A stretch of DNA of 62,202 bases from Roseburia sp. (lineage in GTDB: Bacteria > Bacillota > Clostridia > Lachnospirales > Lachnospiraceae): assembly GCA_022771695.1 (NCBI GenBank), contig JALEKJ010000047.1:1-62202 (forward strand), given 5' to 3'. Made by a program: the position numbers and the translations under genes. Position 1 is the first letter of the stretch. Each line of letters opens with the position of its first letter. Below, piece by piece: positions 31,701 through 40,324 of the stretch. The notes beneath the pieces were generated by a model. That model saw only the letters and a list, made by a program, of their open reading frames with translations. It did no database searches and had not been told where the DNA came from.

Positions 31701-34598
31701 AATGACAATCTGGTATGGTACGCCCTCTGTCAATGCTACCGCAGAAGACTGCACGCCAACGCACCAGAAATCTGCACCTTCCTGTACGGAGTATTCCATA
31801 TCCATTGCCCCAGTGCCATTAATACTGTGTTGCTGCCAGCCTGCATTCTCCGACCAGATATTCCACCCATCGTCTCCATTATAGAAGTCGCCATTATAAA
31901 GCGGATAGAAATCCACGCTGCTCCAATCCAAATTATTGTTTGTCAGTCGGTACATGGAAACATTATCCACAACTACTTTTCCATTGCCCGTCTGAATCAC
32001 GAGTACCGCATTCGTATCCGTCACATCTGCAGGCATCGTAAAGGTAAAACTCTGCTCACTCCAAGCATTGGACACTGCAAAGTTCTTCTCTCCGTATACG
32101 TTTGTGCCATCTGCACTCTGCAGACGGACCGTTACCTCTTTGTCTGACTCTGCAGACACACCGAAATTTACCTGATAAGTATCTGAACAAAGCAGATTGA
32201 TCCCCTGCTGATAAATGCCGGATACCGCATTCGTTCCTTCCACAACTGCCTGGCAGGTTGCTTTCGGGGAAGTCAAGATAGTGTTATCAAATGCATGCCA
32301 GTAATAAATTCTTGCCGTTCCCTGATCAAAGGTTCCATTATAAACATGATTCCCGTTTGACAACGGTTCCTTCGCATCGTCCTCGCCTGAAACCGGTGTC
32401 TGTCCGACACATACTATGGAAAAATTCTTGAAATAGGTCTTTCCTAAAGTTCCGCCTAATGTGAACTCCAGTCGACCATCCGCATCGGTATCTGCCACCA
32501 TGTCAAAGCTGTAGGTATAATGCTTCCACTCTGTCTCTGCCTCCACGGAAAAGGAATCCGAATATGCCGGATATCCCGAAATATTGGCAAACTTCGCCGG
32601 AATCGATTTTGTTTTGTCCGCACGCACATCAAAGCTTACCTCATAGCGGTAACCTCTCGTCAACGGAACATTATGTATTAACTGCACCTCATAATCATTT
32701 GTGCCTGTTTTTGTCACATCAACACAGAGGACATCGTCCCCGCCATCCTTAGAAAGAGAATTCACCGATGTTCCGCTTCCGGAAGACAGATTTGAGACAA
32801 ACCACTGTGCATTACGCACGCCGCTCTCCTCTGAAGGATAATTTCCTGTCTGGTGGTAGTTCACCAAGTCAGACGCATCCACATAGCTGATGCCGACTTC
32901 TCCTGCTACCGGAGTATCTGCCGGCACATAGGTCGGTGCAGACACTTCTTTTTCCAATTCTTCATAATCTTCCTGCGTATAAGGTGTTCCGTTTTCACCT
33001 ACGAGGTCATACACACGCACATAGTCCACATACATGGATGCCCCTGTCAGATTATCAGAAAGCGCACCTGCATCATAGTTACCACCCACAGCCAGGTTTA
33101 ACAGAATATAGAACTCCTGATTAAACGGCGCAGGGTAGGTAAAATCTGCTGCATTTCCATCTGCCGTAGAATACCACTCGCTCGTCGTATAGTAGCAGAC
33201 ATCATCCACATACCAGCGCAGTTCCCCCGGCATCCACTCTACTGCGTAAGTATGCCAGTCCGCAGTAGAAAATTCATCATTGCCATAGTGACCGCCGATG
33301 GCTTTATTATTTGGCCACTGACTTCCGTAGTGAATCGTTCCGTCTACAACATGCTGGTTGCTTCCACGAGCTTCCATGATATCGATTTCTCCTGACGCTG
33401 CCCAAGTGCCGTATTCGTCATAAGCGGGCATCATCCAAAACGCCGGCCATAGCCCGGTCGCATCCTCTCCCTCTCTTGGCACTACCTTGATACGGGATTC
33501 AAATCTTCCGTACTGCTTGGTGAACAATGCTTCTTTCTCCTTTGTCAAATTGCCGTCATCCATTGTCCACAATCTGGCTGATGTAAAACTGCTTCCCGCA
33601 TAGCTGCTGTCTTTTTCTGCAGTAATTACCAATGCGCCGCCGTCGATGTCATCCCCCACCGTCACGTCTGCATTATTGTCCGTGTAGTATTCCAACTCTG
33701 CATTTCCCCAACCACTGCCGGAATATCCGCTTCCGTTTCCAATCATATAGGACCATGCCGCACCTTCTAACGCACTTCCTGCACCATCCGTACTATGTGC
33801 GACAAGCTTTCCATCTGAAAATTCTTCCGTCCCAAACTCGTCCGACCAATAAAGTGCCCAGTTATGCGCATTCTGACACTGGTCTACGGAGTTTGTTGTC
33901 ATTTCACTTTTTGTCGTATACACCGTACCATTTAAAAGATTCTTCGGTGTATCCGGTTCTTGTGGTATTTCCTCCGGCGATTGCGGTTCTTCTGTAACAA
34001 CCTTTTGCACCTTCACATTTGTAATCTCTACCATATGGTCGTCTGTGTAATTGGTTTCTCCGTGAAACATCCCCATATAAAAATACAATTTCTGATTTGC
34101 AGATGCCCCGGCAGCATCAATCACTCCTGTTTCATAGGAGACATGTTGACTTTCTCCCGCTGTAAGTGCTACATCGTGCATAAATACGCGCCCATTGTCA
34201 AAGCCTACTGTTATTCCGCGGTCAATCGTAGCCATTACATCAAAACTAACCTGGTAATTAAAGCCCTCTTCCAACACAATGCCATCCTGATAAAGTCCCG
34301 GCATCCAGTCAGCTCCCAAGCCGGTATTTTCCGGCACTGACAGTGTTACTTTCCCATTTTCAAAGTTAAACACCGCTGCACCGGCATTCATTCCCCAGCA
34401 CTTGTCTCCTTCTGAGAAATCCCCGTTTAACACCAAATTCTCACTCGGCTGTTGACTAACAGACTGATTTTCCAAGTTAATCTCTGCTGCCTGCACAGCC
34501 ACAGGATTCATCCCCTCCATGGTTACAGAGGAAAAAATCATTGCTGTTGCCATGGATGCTGCGAAAATGCGTGCAACCATGGTATTCCTTTTTCTCAT
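28722..34598 (-). CDS. Giant membrane-anchored GH16 beta-1,3-glucanase with multiple carbohydrate-binding modules
   Basis: A 1,958-residue surface enzyme. Order: signal peptide (1-37); a CBM4_9-like module (about 50-200); GH16 catalytic domain (about 245-530) with nucleophile Glu404 and acid/base Glu409 in GEIDIME; at least five further CBM4_9-like modules, each near an NGDF/NGTF/NGKF start; two short DUF1533-like domains; and a fibronectin III domain (near 1,540-1,630). A KPDEGE-type linker, a Thr/Ser/Asn-rich stretch, a pre-anchor domain and a C-terminal membrane helix before RRRNG complete it. It should cut laminarin-type glucan at the cell surface. GGAGGG precedes ATG 34598. Module borders are approximate. 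Confidence 0.88.
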   Translation of the reverse strand: MRKRNTMVARIFAASMATAMIFSSVTMEGMNPVAVQAAEINLENQSVSQQPSENLVLNGDFSEGDKCWGMNAGAAVFNFENGKVTLSVPENTGLGADWMPGLYQDGIVLEEGFNYQVSFDVMATIDRGITVGFDNGRVFMHDVALTAGESQHVSYETGVIDAAGASANQKLYFYMGMFHGETNYTDDHMVEITNVKVQKVVTEEPQSPEEIPQEPDTPKNLLNGTVYTTKSEMTTNSVDQCQNAHNWALYWSDEFGTEEFSDGKLVAHSTDGAGSALEGAAWSYMIGNGSGYSGSGWGNAELEYYTDNNADVTVGDDIDGGALVITAEKDSSYAGSSFTSARLWTMDDGNLTKEKEALFTKQYGRFESRIKVVPREGEDATGLWPAFWMMPAYDEYGTWAASGEIDIMEARGSNQHVVDGTIHYGSQWPNNKAIGGHYGNDEFSTADWHTYAVEWMPGELRWYVDDVCYYTTSEWYSTADGNAADFTYPAPFNQEFYILLNLAVGGNYDAGALSDNLTGASMYVDYVRVYDLVGENGTPYTQEDYEELEKEVSAPTYVPADTPVAGEVGISYVDASDLVNYHQTGNYPSEESGVRNAQWFVSNLSSGSGTSVNSLSKDGGDDVLCVDVTKTGTNDYEVQLIHNVPLTRGYRYEVSFDVRADKTKSIPAKFANISGYPAYSDSFSVEAETEWKHYTYSFDMVADTDADGRLEFTLGGTLGKTYFKNFSIVCVGQTPVSGEDDAKEPLSNGNHVYNGTFDQGTARIYYWHAFDNTILTSPKATCQAVVEGTNAVSGIYQQGINLLCSDTYQVNFGVSAESDKEVTVRLQSADGTNVYGEKNFAVSNAWSEQSFTFTMPADVTDTNAVLVIQTGNGKVVVDNVSMYRLTNNNLDWSSVDFYPLYNGDFYNGDDGWNIWSENAGWQQHSINGTGAMDMEYSVQEGADFWCVGVQSSAVALTEGVPYQIVIDYESTKDVNLKVETPDGVQTDYDFAQGAHEKVITMTPVKDLSGKISMYFGNRASGGNQHFIIKSVTVKVDEEKAAVPEEYRVKKPGSIASAGAVRAGSASVIRMNDTEWANAITHIYVNGKAYGADVVTVADGSIIIDASLMPEEGSYTVKFDALGYAQTKAITQTVLEASGNVLVNGKFDSNIDGWETYFSSWNIPNGSAEAVDGEAVIHVVSTEGNNWDCQFEQSGLELSAADYYMLSFDACATVERPIQMEFANLGTASQTIVNLTTEKKTYRIYFTDVNETEAASILFMTGNVNGCLGDFPAVGSHDVILDNVALYKAEKSDIEAAFAPKIELAEQAFLGNDIILSYTENSVWEQSDIRVFIGGKEVPEQYVNVDDDKNQITIAGRMIGESGDYAVSLLAEGYDAVGVTVKVLADAKTSLLPDAWFTWLDDAEKGGLTTSADALECDFVETVVSEWNTPEFWSIQAKKENVTTIADTTYILSFDINLEYVEAGVEAARGVVIETSLGQQTISVTPGESHFELEYTPGARSDFYVLLMLGGAETDFSTAAHHISVTDIVFYEKREGAGTQKEKLKTPAQLTATSEKTGEVTVSWNAVDKAGSYGIYLADEADGTYIFVAETTELSYTLTEMEAGVCYVAVAAMPEDEVAYMPSDLVKVSVEVTSQTPDEGEKPDEGQKPDEGEKPDEGDKPDEGEKPSEGDKPEVGETPDVDDKPDVDDNTPDEGDVSDADHTSSTDNTSPTNSTQSTDNKTYIGNTVGENNPSVVDSMLAINNVSPVKRTQTVDAFSVVENLTEERDSKADTVDEENASDAEKEENAEKESVRKLVNGDTEVVAADGVLPAGSSIKTEQISAGEIWDAATKAVQNYVECKNYVVYKIDLTDGAGVSLHQLDGFVTVTMLLPAELTVDEKNTVVVYRLEEDGSLTKCDTVVADGRVSFATDHFSTYIFAEQEIEESQSTAWGVTIVVLVVVLGVAVYFFIWRRRNGIAR
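29518..29697. repeat. Tandem coding repeat of the GH16 protein linker
   Basis: About ten imperfect copies of a 15-18-base unit built on CTCATCCGGCTTCTCTCC encode KPDEGE/KPDEGD/KPDVDD repeats. This is a Pro/Glu/Asp linker between the fibronectin domain and the cell-side region. Copy number is expected to vary between strains by slippage. Confidence 0.85.
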
Positions 34599-34644
34599 AA
34601 AAACACCCTCCATATAATTTGCATTTGCCTTATAACCCCACTTA

Positions 34645-34672
34645 GGCATATCAAAATTATGCTTGATATACC
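34645..34672. promoter_or_regulatory. Dyad over the likely GH16 promoter
   Basis: GGCATATCAA (645-654) and TTGATATACC (663-672) form a 10-bp inverted repeat with one mismatch. It contains a -10-like CATAAT on the minus strand, with TTTACC 16 bases upstream. It may be an operator. Confidence 0.45.
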
Positions 34673-34688
34673 AAAGCGGTAAAAGTCT

Positions 34689-34717
34689 GCAAATTTTATG
34701 AAGGGTGTCAATTTTTT
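34689..34717 (-). promoter_or_regulatory. Candidate regulator site upstream of GH16, shared with the importer promoter
   Basis: On the minus strand the segment reads A-run, TTGACACCC, then TTCATAAAATTTGC. It aligns over about 27 bases with 22126-22152. It lies between the alcohol dehydrogenase stop and the GH16 promoter region. Confidence 0.45.
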
Positions 34718-34722
34718 ATTTT

Positions 34723-35907
34723 CTATTTTGCTGCCTGATAGATTGTTATCATATCCTCTTTTGCAAGATGTCTTACTTTCCCAAGATTATCCCTCGTGGA
34801 TGCCACACACTGGTCCGCCATTGCCTCAATCTGTGCGTCTGTCGGTGTGATTCCAAGCTCTGAGAGAGAGGTCGGCATTCCAATTTCACGATAGAAATTC
34901 TCCATTGCCTCAATTCCTTTTATTGCAGTCTGCTTTGCGTCTGTCTGAGGCTCTACTCCCATGACATTCACTGCAAATTTGACAAAACGCTCTAGACGTG
35001 CATCGCACACATATCGCGCCCAACTTCCCCAGATAGCGGTAAGTCCTGCGCCATGTGCGATATCAAACATTGCTCCGATTTCATGTTCCAACTTGTGTGT
35101 TGACCAATCTCCTCCGTCCGTGCCACATCCGGTTAGACCGTTATGTGAAAGGCTGCCCGCCCACATCACTTCCGCTCTTGCATCGTAATCATCCGGTTTT
35201 TTCACAAGAATCTTTGCATTGTGAAGGACCGTTCGCATCAAAGCCTCTGCGATGCCGTCCGTAAGCTCCATATTGTCACCATGATTAAAATAACGTTCCA
35301 TGGTATGCATCAGAATATCTGCACATCCACATGCTGTCTGATATGCCGGAAGCGTCATGGTAAGTTCCGGATTCATCACAGCAAACTTCACTCTGCAATG
35401 GTTATTATTACAGCCTCGTTTCTCCCAATTTTCTTTCTCATCATTCGTGATAACAGAAGAATCACTCATCTCGCTCCCTGCTGCTGCAATGGTGAGCACT
35501 GCACCAATTGGAAGGCATCCCTGCGGTACGCGTTTGAAATCATAAAAATCCCAGACATCACCGCCACCGTATACGCCATAACCGATTGCCTTACAGGAAT
35601 CAATCACGCTTCCGCCACCGACTGCCAAAAGGAAATCCACGCCTTCTTTTTTACAGAGCTCAATCCCTTCACGCACCAGCGATAATCTTGGATTCGGAAC
35701 CACGCCGCCAAGTTCCACGTAGGCAATGCCTTCGGCTTTTAGCGTCTTCTCAATGCGTTCTAACAGACCGGATTTTCTGGCACTTCCGCCACCGTAATGT
35801 AAGAGCACCTTATGTCCGCCAAATTCTTTGACGAGCGCGCCAAGCTGTTGTTCGCTATTCTTTCCAAATACCACTTTCGTGGGGGTATAATAGACAAAAT
35901 CATTCAT
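34723..35907 (-). CDS. Iron-containing alcohol dehydrogenase, butanol-dehydrogenase type
   Basis: A 394-residue group III dehydrogenase. It has the nucleotide motifs HYGGGSARKSG and VGGGSVIDSCKAI in the N-terminal half, and metal ligands in the C-terminal half (CADILMHTMERYF and LEHEIGAMFDIAHGAGL). It reduces aldehydes to alcohols with NADPH or NADH in fermentation; its length and motifs fit the YqhD/BdhA group. It has its own extended -10 promoter 40 bp upstream, so it is likely independent of the hyd operon. The substrate cannot be told. GGAGGAGG precedes the ATG. Confidence 0.92.
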   Translation of the reverse strand: MNDFVYYTPTKVVFGKNSEQQLGALVKEFGGHKVLLHYGGGSARKSGLLERIEKTLKAEGIAYVELGGVVPNPRLSLVREGIELCKKEGVDFLLAVGGGSVIDSCKAIGYGVYGGGDVWDFYDFKRVPQGCLPIGAVLTIAAAGSEMSDSSVITNDEKENWEKRGCNNNHCRVKFAVMNPELTMTLPAYQTACGCADILMHTMERYFNHGDNMELTDGIAEALMRTVLHNAKILVKKPDDYDARAEVMWAGSLSHNGLTGCGTDGGDWSTHKLEHEIGAMFDIAHGAGLTAIWGSWARYVCDARLERFVKFAVNVMGVEPQTDAKQTAIKGIEAMENFYREIGMPTSLSELGITPTDAQIEAMADQCVASTRDNLGKVRHLAKEDMITIYQAAK

Positions 35908-35945
35908 CTTTCTGTCCTCCTCCGATTTCTATCTGACTAAGAAAT

Positions 35946-35954
35946 ATTATAGCA
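35946..35954 (-). promoter_or_regulatory. Extended -10 promoter of the alcohol dehydrogenase gene
   Basis: TGCTATAAT on the minus strand is a perfect extended -10 in the 76-bp gap between hydF and the dehydrogenase gene. No strong -35 is seen. Confidence 0.6.
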
Positions 35955-35983
35955 CGCACAGACTACTATTTCATTCCTAATTT

Positions 35984-37225
35984 TTACGGCATTGTAATCT
36001 TATCCAGAATACCTGTCAGATGTGCAATCGTCACACCATAATTTGTCATCGGAGTCTGCTGCTCCCTAGCACGATCAATACGTGACATCACATACTTGCG
36101 GTTGAACATACAGGCACCACATTGAATAATCAAATCATATCCGGACAAATCCTGTGGGAAGTCCGTTCCGCTCACGATATCCACAGAAAGTGTCTCACCG
36201 AATCTCTTGCGAAGCATCTTTGGAATCTTTTCCCTGCCAATATCCTCCGCAAGCGGCGCATGAGTACAGCACTCCGCTATCAGCACCCTTGAGTCCGGTT
36301 TAAGCGCATCTATCTGCTTTGCTCCCTCCACATAATAAGGCAAATCTCCCTTATACGCCGCAAAAAGCACAGAAAAAGAGGTCAACATGCTCTCCGCCGG
36401 CTTGTGCTCATAGACATAACCGAATACCTGTGAGTCTGTGATAATCAGCTTTGGCGGATGCACCAGCGTAGCAAGGGCTTTGGTAAGTTTATCTGTCGTG
36501 ACACTCATGACAAGACACTTTTTATCTAAAAGCTCCCGCAAGGTCTGTACCTGTGGCAGAATCAGTCTTCCCTTTGGTGCCTGAATATCCTGCGGCATCA
36601 CAAGCAATACCAAATCTTCCTCGCCCACAAGTTCAGCGGTAATCATTTGGTTGCCGTAATTTTCCGGGATTTTTCGGATGAGTGCTTCCCTGACCGCATC
36701 CATTCCCTCTCCGGTCTTTGCACTGACCAGCAGTGCCTCCTCTCCGGTCTCTTTTTTGATTTGTGCGAGTAATGCCTCGGAATCTTCCCGGATGTCTGCT
36801 TTGTTTACAACAAGAAGTACCGGGGTTTTTTTCTCCTTGAAAAAATGATACCACCGCAATTCCTCGGTTAAGTCAAATACAATCTCTGACGTTCCTTGCA
36901 AATCATGATTTACGCTCTCACCCGCAAATAAAATCACTGCCAGTTCCGTCTTTTCTGCCGCCAGACGTGTCTTCTCCACACGTCGCTCTCCCAATTCTGT
37001 TTTATCGTCAAATCCTGCCGTATCAATGATGATACAGGGGCCAAGCGGGTGTACCTCCATCGCTTTATAAACCGGATCGGTCGTCGTCCCCGCCACATCC
37101 GCAACGATGGATACCTCCTGCTTCGTAAACGCATTGATAAACGCAGATTTTCCGCTGTTTGTCTTTCCGAAGATGCCAATATGCAATCGGTTGCTGCTCG
37201 GTGTCTCATTTAATGTTGCTGCCAT
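35984..37225 (-). CDS. hydF: [FeFe]-hydrogenase maturation GTPase HydF
   Basis: HydF is the scaffold on which the 2Fe subcluster is built and from which it is passed to the hydrogenase. The 413-residue protein has an N-terminal GTPase (P-loop GKTNSGKS near residues 19-26, DTAGFDD, NKAD), a dimerisation domain, and a C-terminal Fe-S domain. The cluster ligands appear in ECCTHAP and QCGACMFN, the CxH...CxxC pattern of the family. The ATG at 37225 follows AAAGGAAAAG; an upstream start would add 13 unlikely residues. It is last in the TM1266-hydE-hydG-hydF operon. Confidence 0.96.
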   Translation of the reverse strand: MAATLNETPSSNRLHIGIFGKTNSGKSAFINAFTKQEVSIVADVAGTTTDPVYKAMEVHPLGPCIIIDTAGFDDKTELGERRVEKTRLAAEKTELAVILFAGESVNHDLQGTSEIVFDLTEELRWYHFFKEKKTPVLLVVNKADIREDSEALLAQIKKETGEEALLVSAKTGEGMDAVREALIRKIPENYGNQMITAELVGEEDLVLLVMPQDIQAPKGRLILPQVQTLRELLDKKCLVMSVTTDKLTKALATLVHPPKLIITDSQVFGYVYEHKPAESMLTSFSVLFAAYKGDLPYYVEGAKQIDALKPDSRVLIAECCTHAPLAEDIGREKIPKMLRKRFGETLSVDIVSGTDFPQDLSGYDLIIQCGACMFNRKYVMSRIDRAREQQTPMTNYGVTIAHLTGILDKITMP

Positions 37226-37310
37226 GTTTCTTTTCCTTTCAAATACGATTTCCCCTTGTCGCATCTACCATGTCTCAGTCCAAAATCGTTTCGCTCTATT
37301 TCCGTTTGTT

Positions 37311-38732
37311 TTAAAACCGGAAATCTCTCTTGCCCTCTGCAATATCGTGGATATGCTCATAGGCGGTCTGTTTTACTTTCGGATTCGTAATCTTCTCCAG
37401 TTCTCTGTCAATCAGCTCCAAGCCAAGCTTTTTCGTCTCCTCGCTCGCATAATCCTCCAGGTACTCTTTTAATGTCATTAACGCATTCGGATGGCAGCAG
37501 TTTAAAATCTGCATGTTTTTGCAAAGCGCCATAAAACGGTCTCCGGTTCTTCCCTCACGGTAACATGCCGTACAGAAGCTCGGAATGTATCCCAGCTTTA
37601 TCAGCCAGTTTACAACCTCATCCAAGGTTCTCTGATCGCTGACATCAAACTGTGCACTCGTCACATTTTCCTCTGTCTCAGGCTCTGCATAGCCGCCGAC
37701 ACTCGTTTTTGATGCACCGCTAATCTGGGAAACGCCAAGCGGCAGCACCTTTTCGCGGACTGTCTGGCTCTCACGTGTGGAGATAATCATTCCTGTGTAC
37801 GGCACAGAAATACGAATCAATGCACAGATTTTTGCAAAAGTATCATCACTGATGCCATTGTCAAATGTATCCGGATCAATATCATCCGCGCGTTTTAATC
37901 GCGGTACACTGATGGTATGCGGTCCCACGCCATGCACTGCTTCTAAGTGCTCCGCGTGCATTAAAAGTCCTGCGAACTCATAGCGGTACATCTCCAGACC
38001 AAAGAGAACGCCGAGTCCTACATCGTCAATCCCGCCCTCCATCGCGCGGTCCATCGCTTCCGTGTGATATGCATAATCATGCTTTGGTCCGGTCGGATGA
38101 AGATTTTCATAGCTTTCTTTGTGATAAGTCTCCTGAAACAGGATATATGTGCCAATCTCAGCCTCTTTTAGTTTGCGGTAATTCTCTACAGTGGTTGCCG
38201 CAATATTGACATTGACGCGGCGGATAGCACCGTTTTTATGCTTGATACTGTAGATGGTATGGATGCACTCTAAGATATACTCAATCGGGTTGTTGACCGG
38301 ATCCTCACCCGCTTCAATTGCCAGACGCTTATGTCCCATATCCTGCAGTGCGATAACCTCCGCTGCAACCTCTTCCTGCGTCAGCTTCTTTCTTGCAATG
38401 TGCTTATTCTTCAGATGATATGGACAGTAGACACAGCCGTTGACACAATAGTTAGACAGATATAGCGGTGCAAACATCACGATACGGTTTCCATAGTAAT
38501 CCTGCTTAATCTGCTGTGCTAAGGCATACATCTCCTCAATTTTATCCGGCATCTCACATGCTAAAAGGACAGATGCCTCCCTGTGATTTAAGCCCTTACG
38601 CTCTTTTGCCTTTGCAAGGATTGCATCAATCAGTTCGACATTGTCCTTGTTTGCATCGGCATACGCCAGGGTCTCTTTGATTTCCTCGTCGGAGATAAAC
38701 TCCTCTGCTTTTAATGATTTTACGTTATACAT
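37311..38732 (-). CDS. hydG: [FeFe]-hydrogenase maturation radical SAM tyrosine lyase HydG
   Basis: HydG cleaves tyrosine to p-cresol and dehydroglycine and makes the CO and cyanide ligands of the H-cluster. The 473-residue protein has the radical SAM motif CVNGCVYC near residues 97-104. Its C-terminal cysteines (CTACYREGRTGDRF near 395-410, and NCCHPNA) hold the second cluster with the dangler iron and separate HydG from ThiH. It is third in the hyd operon and has a GAGGAGG site. Confidence 0.97.
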   Translation of the reverse strand: MYNVKSLKAEEFISDEEIKETLAYADANKDNVELIDAILAKAKERKGLNHREASVLLACEMPDKIEEMYALAQQIKQDYYGNRIVMFAPLYLSNYCVNGCVYCPYHLKNKHIARKKLTQEEVAAEVIALQDMGHKRLAIEAGEDPVNNPIEYILECIHTIYSIKHKNGAIRRVNVNIAATTVENYRKLKEAEIGTYILFQETYHKESYENLHPTGPKHDYAYHTEAMDRAMEGGIDDVGLGVLFGLEMYRYEFAGLLMHAEHLEAVHGVGPHTISVPRLKRADDIDPDTFDNGISDDTFAKICALIRISVPYTGMIISTRESQTVREKVLPLGVSQISGASKTSVGGYAEPETEENVTSAQFDVSDQRTLDEVVNWLIKLGYIPSFCTACYREGRTGDRFMALCKNMQILNCCHPNALMTLKEYLEDYASEETKKLGLELIDRELEKITNPKVKQTAYEHIHDIAEGKRDFRF

Positions 38733-38805
38733 GAAATCCTCCTCGCTTTCCGGTCAGTCTTGCTTTCCGGTTAGTTTTTGATTTTTTATTTGAACCGTTG
38801 CAATT

Positions 38806-39852
38806 TTATGCGATAAAATCACCGCGGTCTGTCACAACCTCATACCCGATACTCTCCATGCGCCTCTGCATGCAGTAGCGGCACTCTGCCGCCTCGTCTC
38901 CCGTACAGATTTTATTGTCGTAAAGTCTATACTTGTCTCTGACATCGACAGGCGACAAATTCGGCATGACGACATTCGCACCTGCCAAAATTCCCTTCTC
39001 CCTGCCCTTTGGATGAATCGTGCCGAGCGCCGTCGTCGCCGGGAGCAGCACATGCGGATGCAGTAAGCGAATGATGGATAAAAGACGAAGCGTCATTTCC
39101 ATCGTTCCCGCTTCCTTATCCCCAAACGGCGTATCTTTTTGCGGAATAAAAGGTCCGATTCCAACCATCTCCGGCTGCAATTCCTTGATAAACATCAAAT
39201 CTTCATAAAGCGTTTCTACCGTCTGATACGGCGAACCCACCATAAACCCGCAGCCGGTCTGATAACCGATTTCCTTTAAATCGCGCAGGCATCGTTTGCG
39301 ATTTTTTAGTGACATCTCTGCCGGATGCAGTTCTCTGTAATGTGCCTCATTTGCAGTCTCATGGCGCAACAGATAACGGTCTGCCCCCGCGTCAAAATAT
39401 GCCTGATAGCTTTCACGCGATTTTTCTCCGAAAGAGAGCGTAACCGCGCAATCGGGGTATTCTTTTTTTATCTGTGCCACGAGTGTGCAGATTCTCTCGT
39501 CCGTAAAATAGGCGTCCTCACCGCCCTGCAGAACGAAGGTGCGAAATCCCAGTTCATACCCCGTCGCACAACAAGACAATATCTGTTCCTCGCTCAGTCG
39601 ATAACGCTCAGCGTTTCCATTACTTCTCCTTATGCCGCAATAGAGACAGTCATTTTTACAATAGTTTGTAAACTCAATCAGTCCGCGGATATAAACTTTA
39701 TTTCCATAGATGCTCTGGGCCGTCTCTCTTGCCCGCTTTGCCAGTTCACCGACAGCCGCCTCATCCTGCGTGGTAATCAGTATCTCAAGTCCCTGTAAGT
39801 CAATCTGCTGCTCTTTTTCTAGTCGTTCGATAATTTCCAGTTCTCGCTGCAT
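38806..39852 (-). CDS. hydE: [FeFe]-hydrogenase maturation radical SAM enzyme HydE
   Basis: HydE is a radical SAM enzyme that processes an iron-cysteine precursor toward the H-cluster dithiolate subcluster. The 348-residue protein has CKNDCLYC (residues about 64-71) for the SAM cluster and a second cysteine set near the C terminus (CRYCMQ). The ATG at 39852 gives the usual length; its ribosome site GGAAAGG is 12 bases away, a little far. It lies 90 bp after the TM1266-type gene and 73 bp before hydG. No hydrogenase structural gene is in the window. Confidence 0.95.
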   Translation of the reverse strand: MQRELEIIERLEKEQQIDLQGLEILITTQDEAAVGELAKRARETAQSIYGNKVYIRGLIEFTNYCKNDCLYCGIRRSNGNAERYRLSEEQILSCCATGYELGFRTFVLQGGEDAYFTDERICTLVAQIKKEYPDCAVTLSFGEKSRESYQAYFDAGADRYLLRHETANEAHYRELHPAEMSLKNRKRCLRDLKEIGYQTGCGFMVGSPYQTVETLYEDLMFIKELQPEMVGIGPFIPQKDTPFGDKEAGTMEMTLRLLSIIRLLHPHVLLPATTALGTIHPKGREKGILAGANVVMPNLSPVDVRDKYRLYDNKICTGDEAAECRYCMQRRMESIGYEVVTDRGDFIA

Positions 39853-39942
39853 ACAAATTCCATGCCTTTCCGATATCTGCAATCTTTGGGTCGCAGACAC
39901 AAAGTTGCGTGTGAAAAATCTTTCATATAAGGATTTTTCACA

Positions 39943-40194
39943 CTACGCTCCTACATTGGAATAGACCGTCTTTGCGGTAATCCCGTCTAATCTGCCGATT
40001 TTTCCGGAAAGTGCATTGATAGCATCCTGTGGTGCATCGATGGCAACACTGATGATATTCACATCCTTTTCCCGGTAAGGGATACCCATTCTCCCGACAA
40101 TATAACTGCTGTACTCGTGCAACAGATGATTGAGCTGTTCGATGGAGTCCATGTTTTCTACGATAATTCCAATCAGTGCAATTCTTGTATTCAT
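39943..40194 (-). CDS. TM1266-family iron-only hydrogenase system regulator
   Basis: An 83-residue ACT-like protein (NTRIALIGIIVEN at the start, followed by the YSSYIVGRMGIPYRE region and ISVAIDAPQDAINALSGKIGRL). Members of this family are found with hydrogenase maturation genes and are thought to be regulators related to the NikR C-terminal or ACT fold. ATG 40194 follows AAAGGA and matches the family length; an upstream start would add 14 residues. It is the first gene of the hyd operon, behind a leader with a promoter and a terminator. Confidence 0.9.
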   Translation of the reverse strand: MNTRIALIGIIVENMDSIEQLNHLLHEYSSYIVGRMGIPYREKDVNIISVAIDAPQDAINALSGKIGRLDGITAKTVYSNVGA

Positions 40195-40290
40195 ATGTTT
40201 CGTCCTTTCTTTGAAAAAATTGCGCTTCGCACGCAAAAAAGCTGCATCCGGACATCTCTATCCAAATACAGCCTTCTAAATTCATACGTC

Positions 40291-40324
40291 AAAAAACTGC
40301 TCTGCCCTTTTCCCGTGGCAGAAC
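40291..40324 (-). terminator. Intrinsic terminator inside the hyd operon leader (attenuator)
   Basis: On the minus strand GTTCTGCC and GGCAGAGC pair over 8 bp around a 10-base loop, followed by AG and six T. It lies about 100 bases before the first start codon and about 120 after the promoter at 40451-40479. Early termination must be overcome for hyd expression. Confidence 0.65.

Noticed and set aside
31356-32147. Plus-strand open frame of 263 codons inside the GH16 gene
   Set aside because: It lacks a ribosome site, has an odd composition and is a shadow of the coding strand. The same holds for many other plus-strand frames in this region.
40291-40324. Hyd leader hairpin as terminator of the NYN operon only
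   Set aside because: It lies downstream of the hyd promoter, so it must act on hyd transcripts as well.
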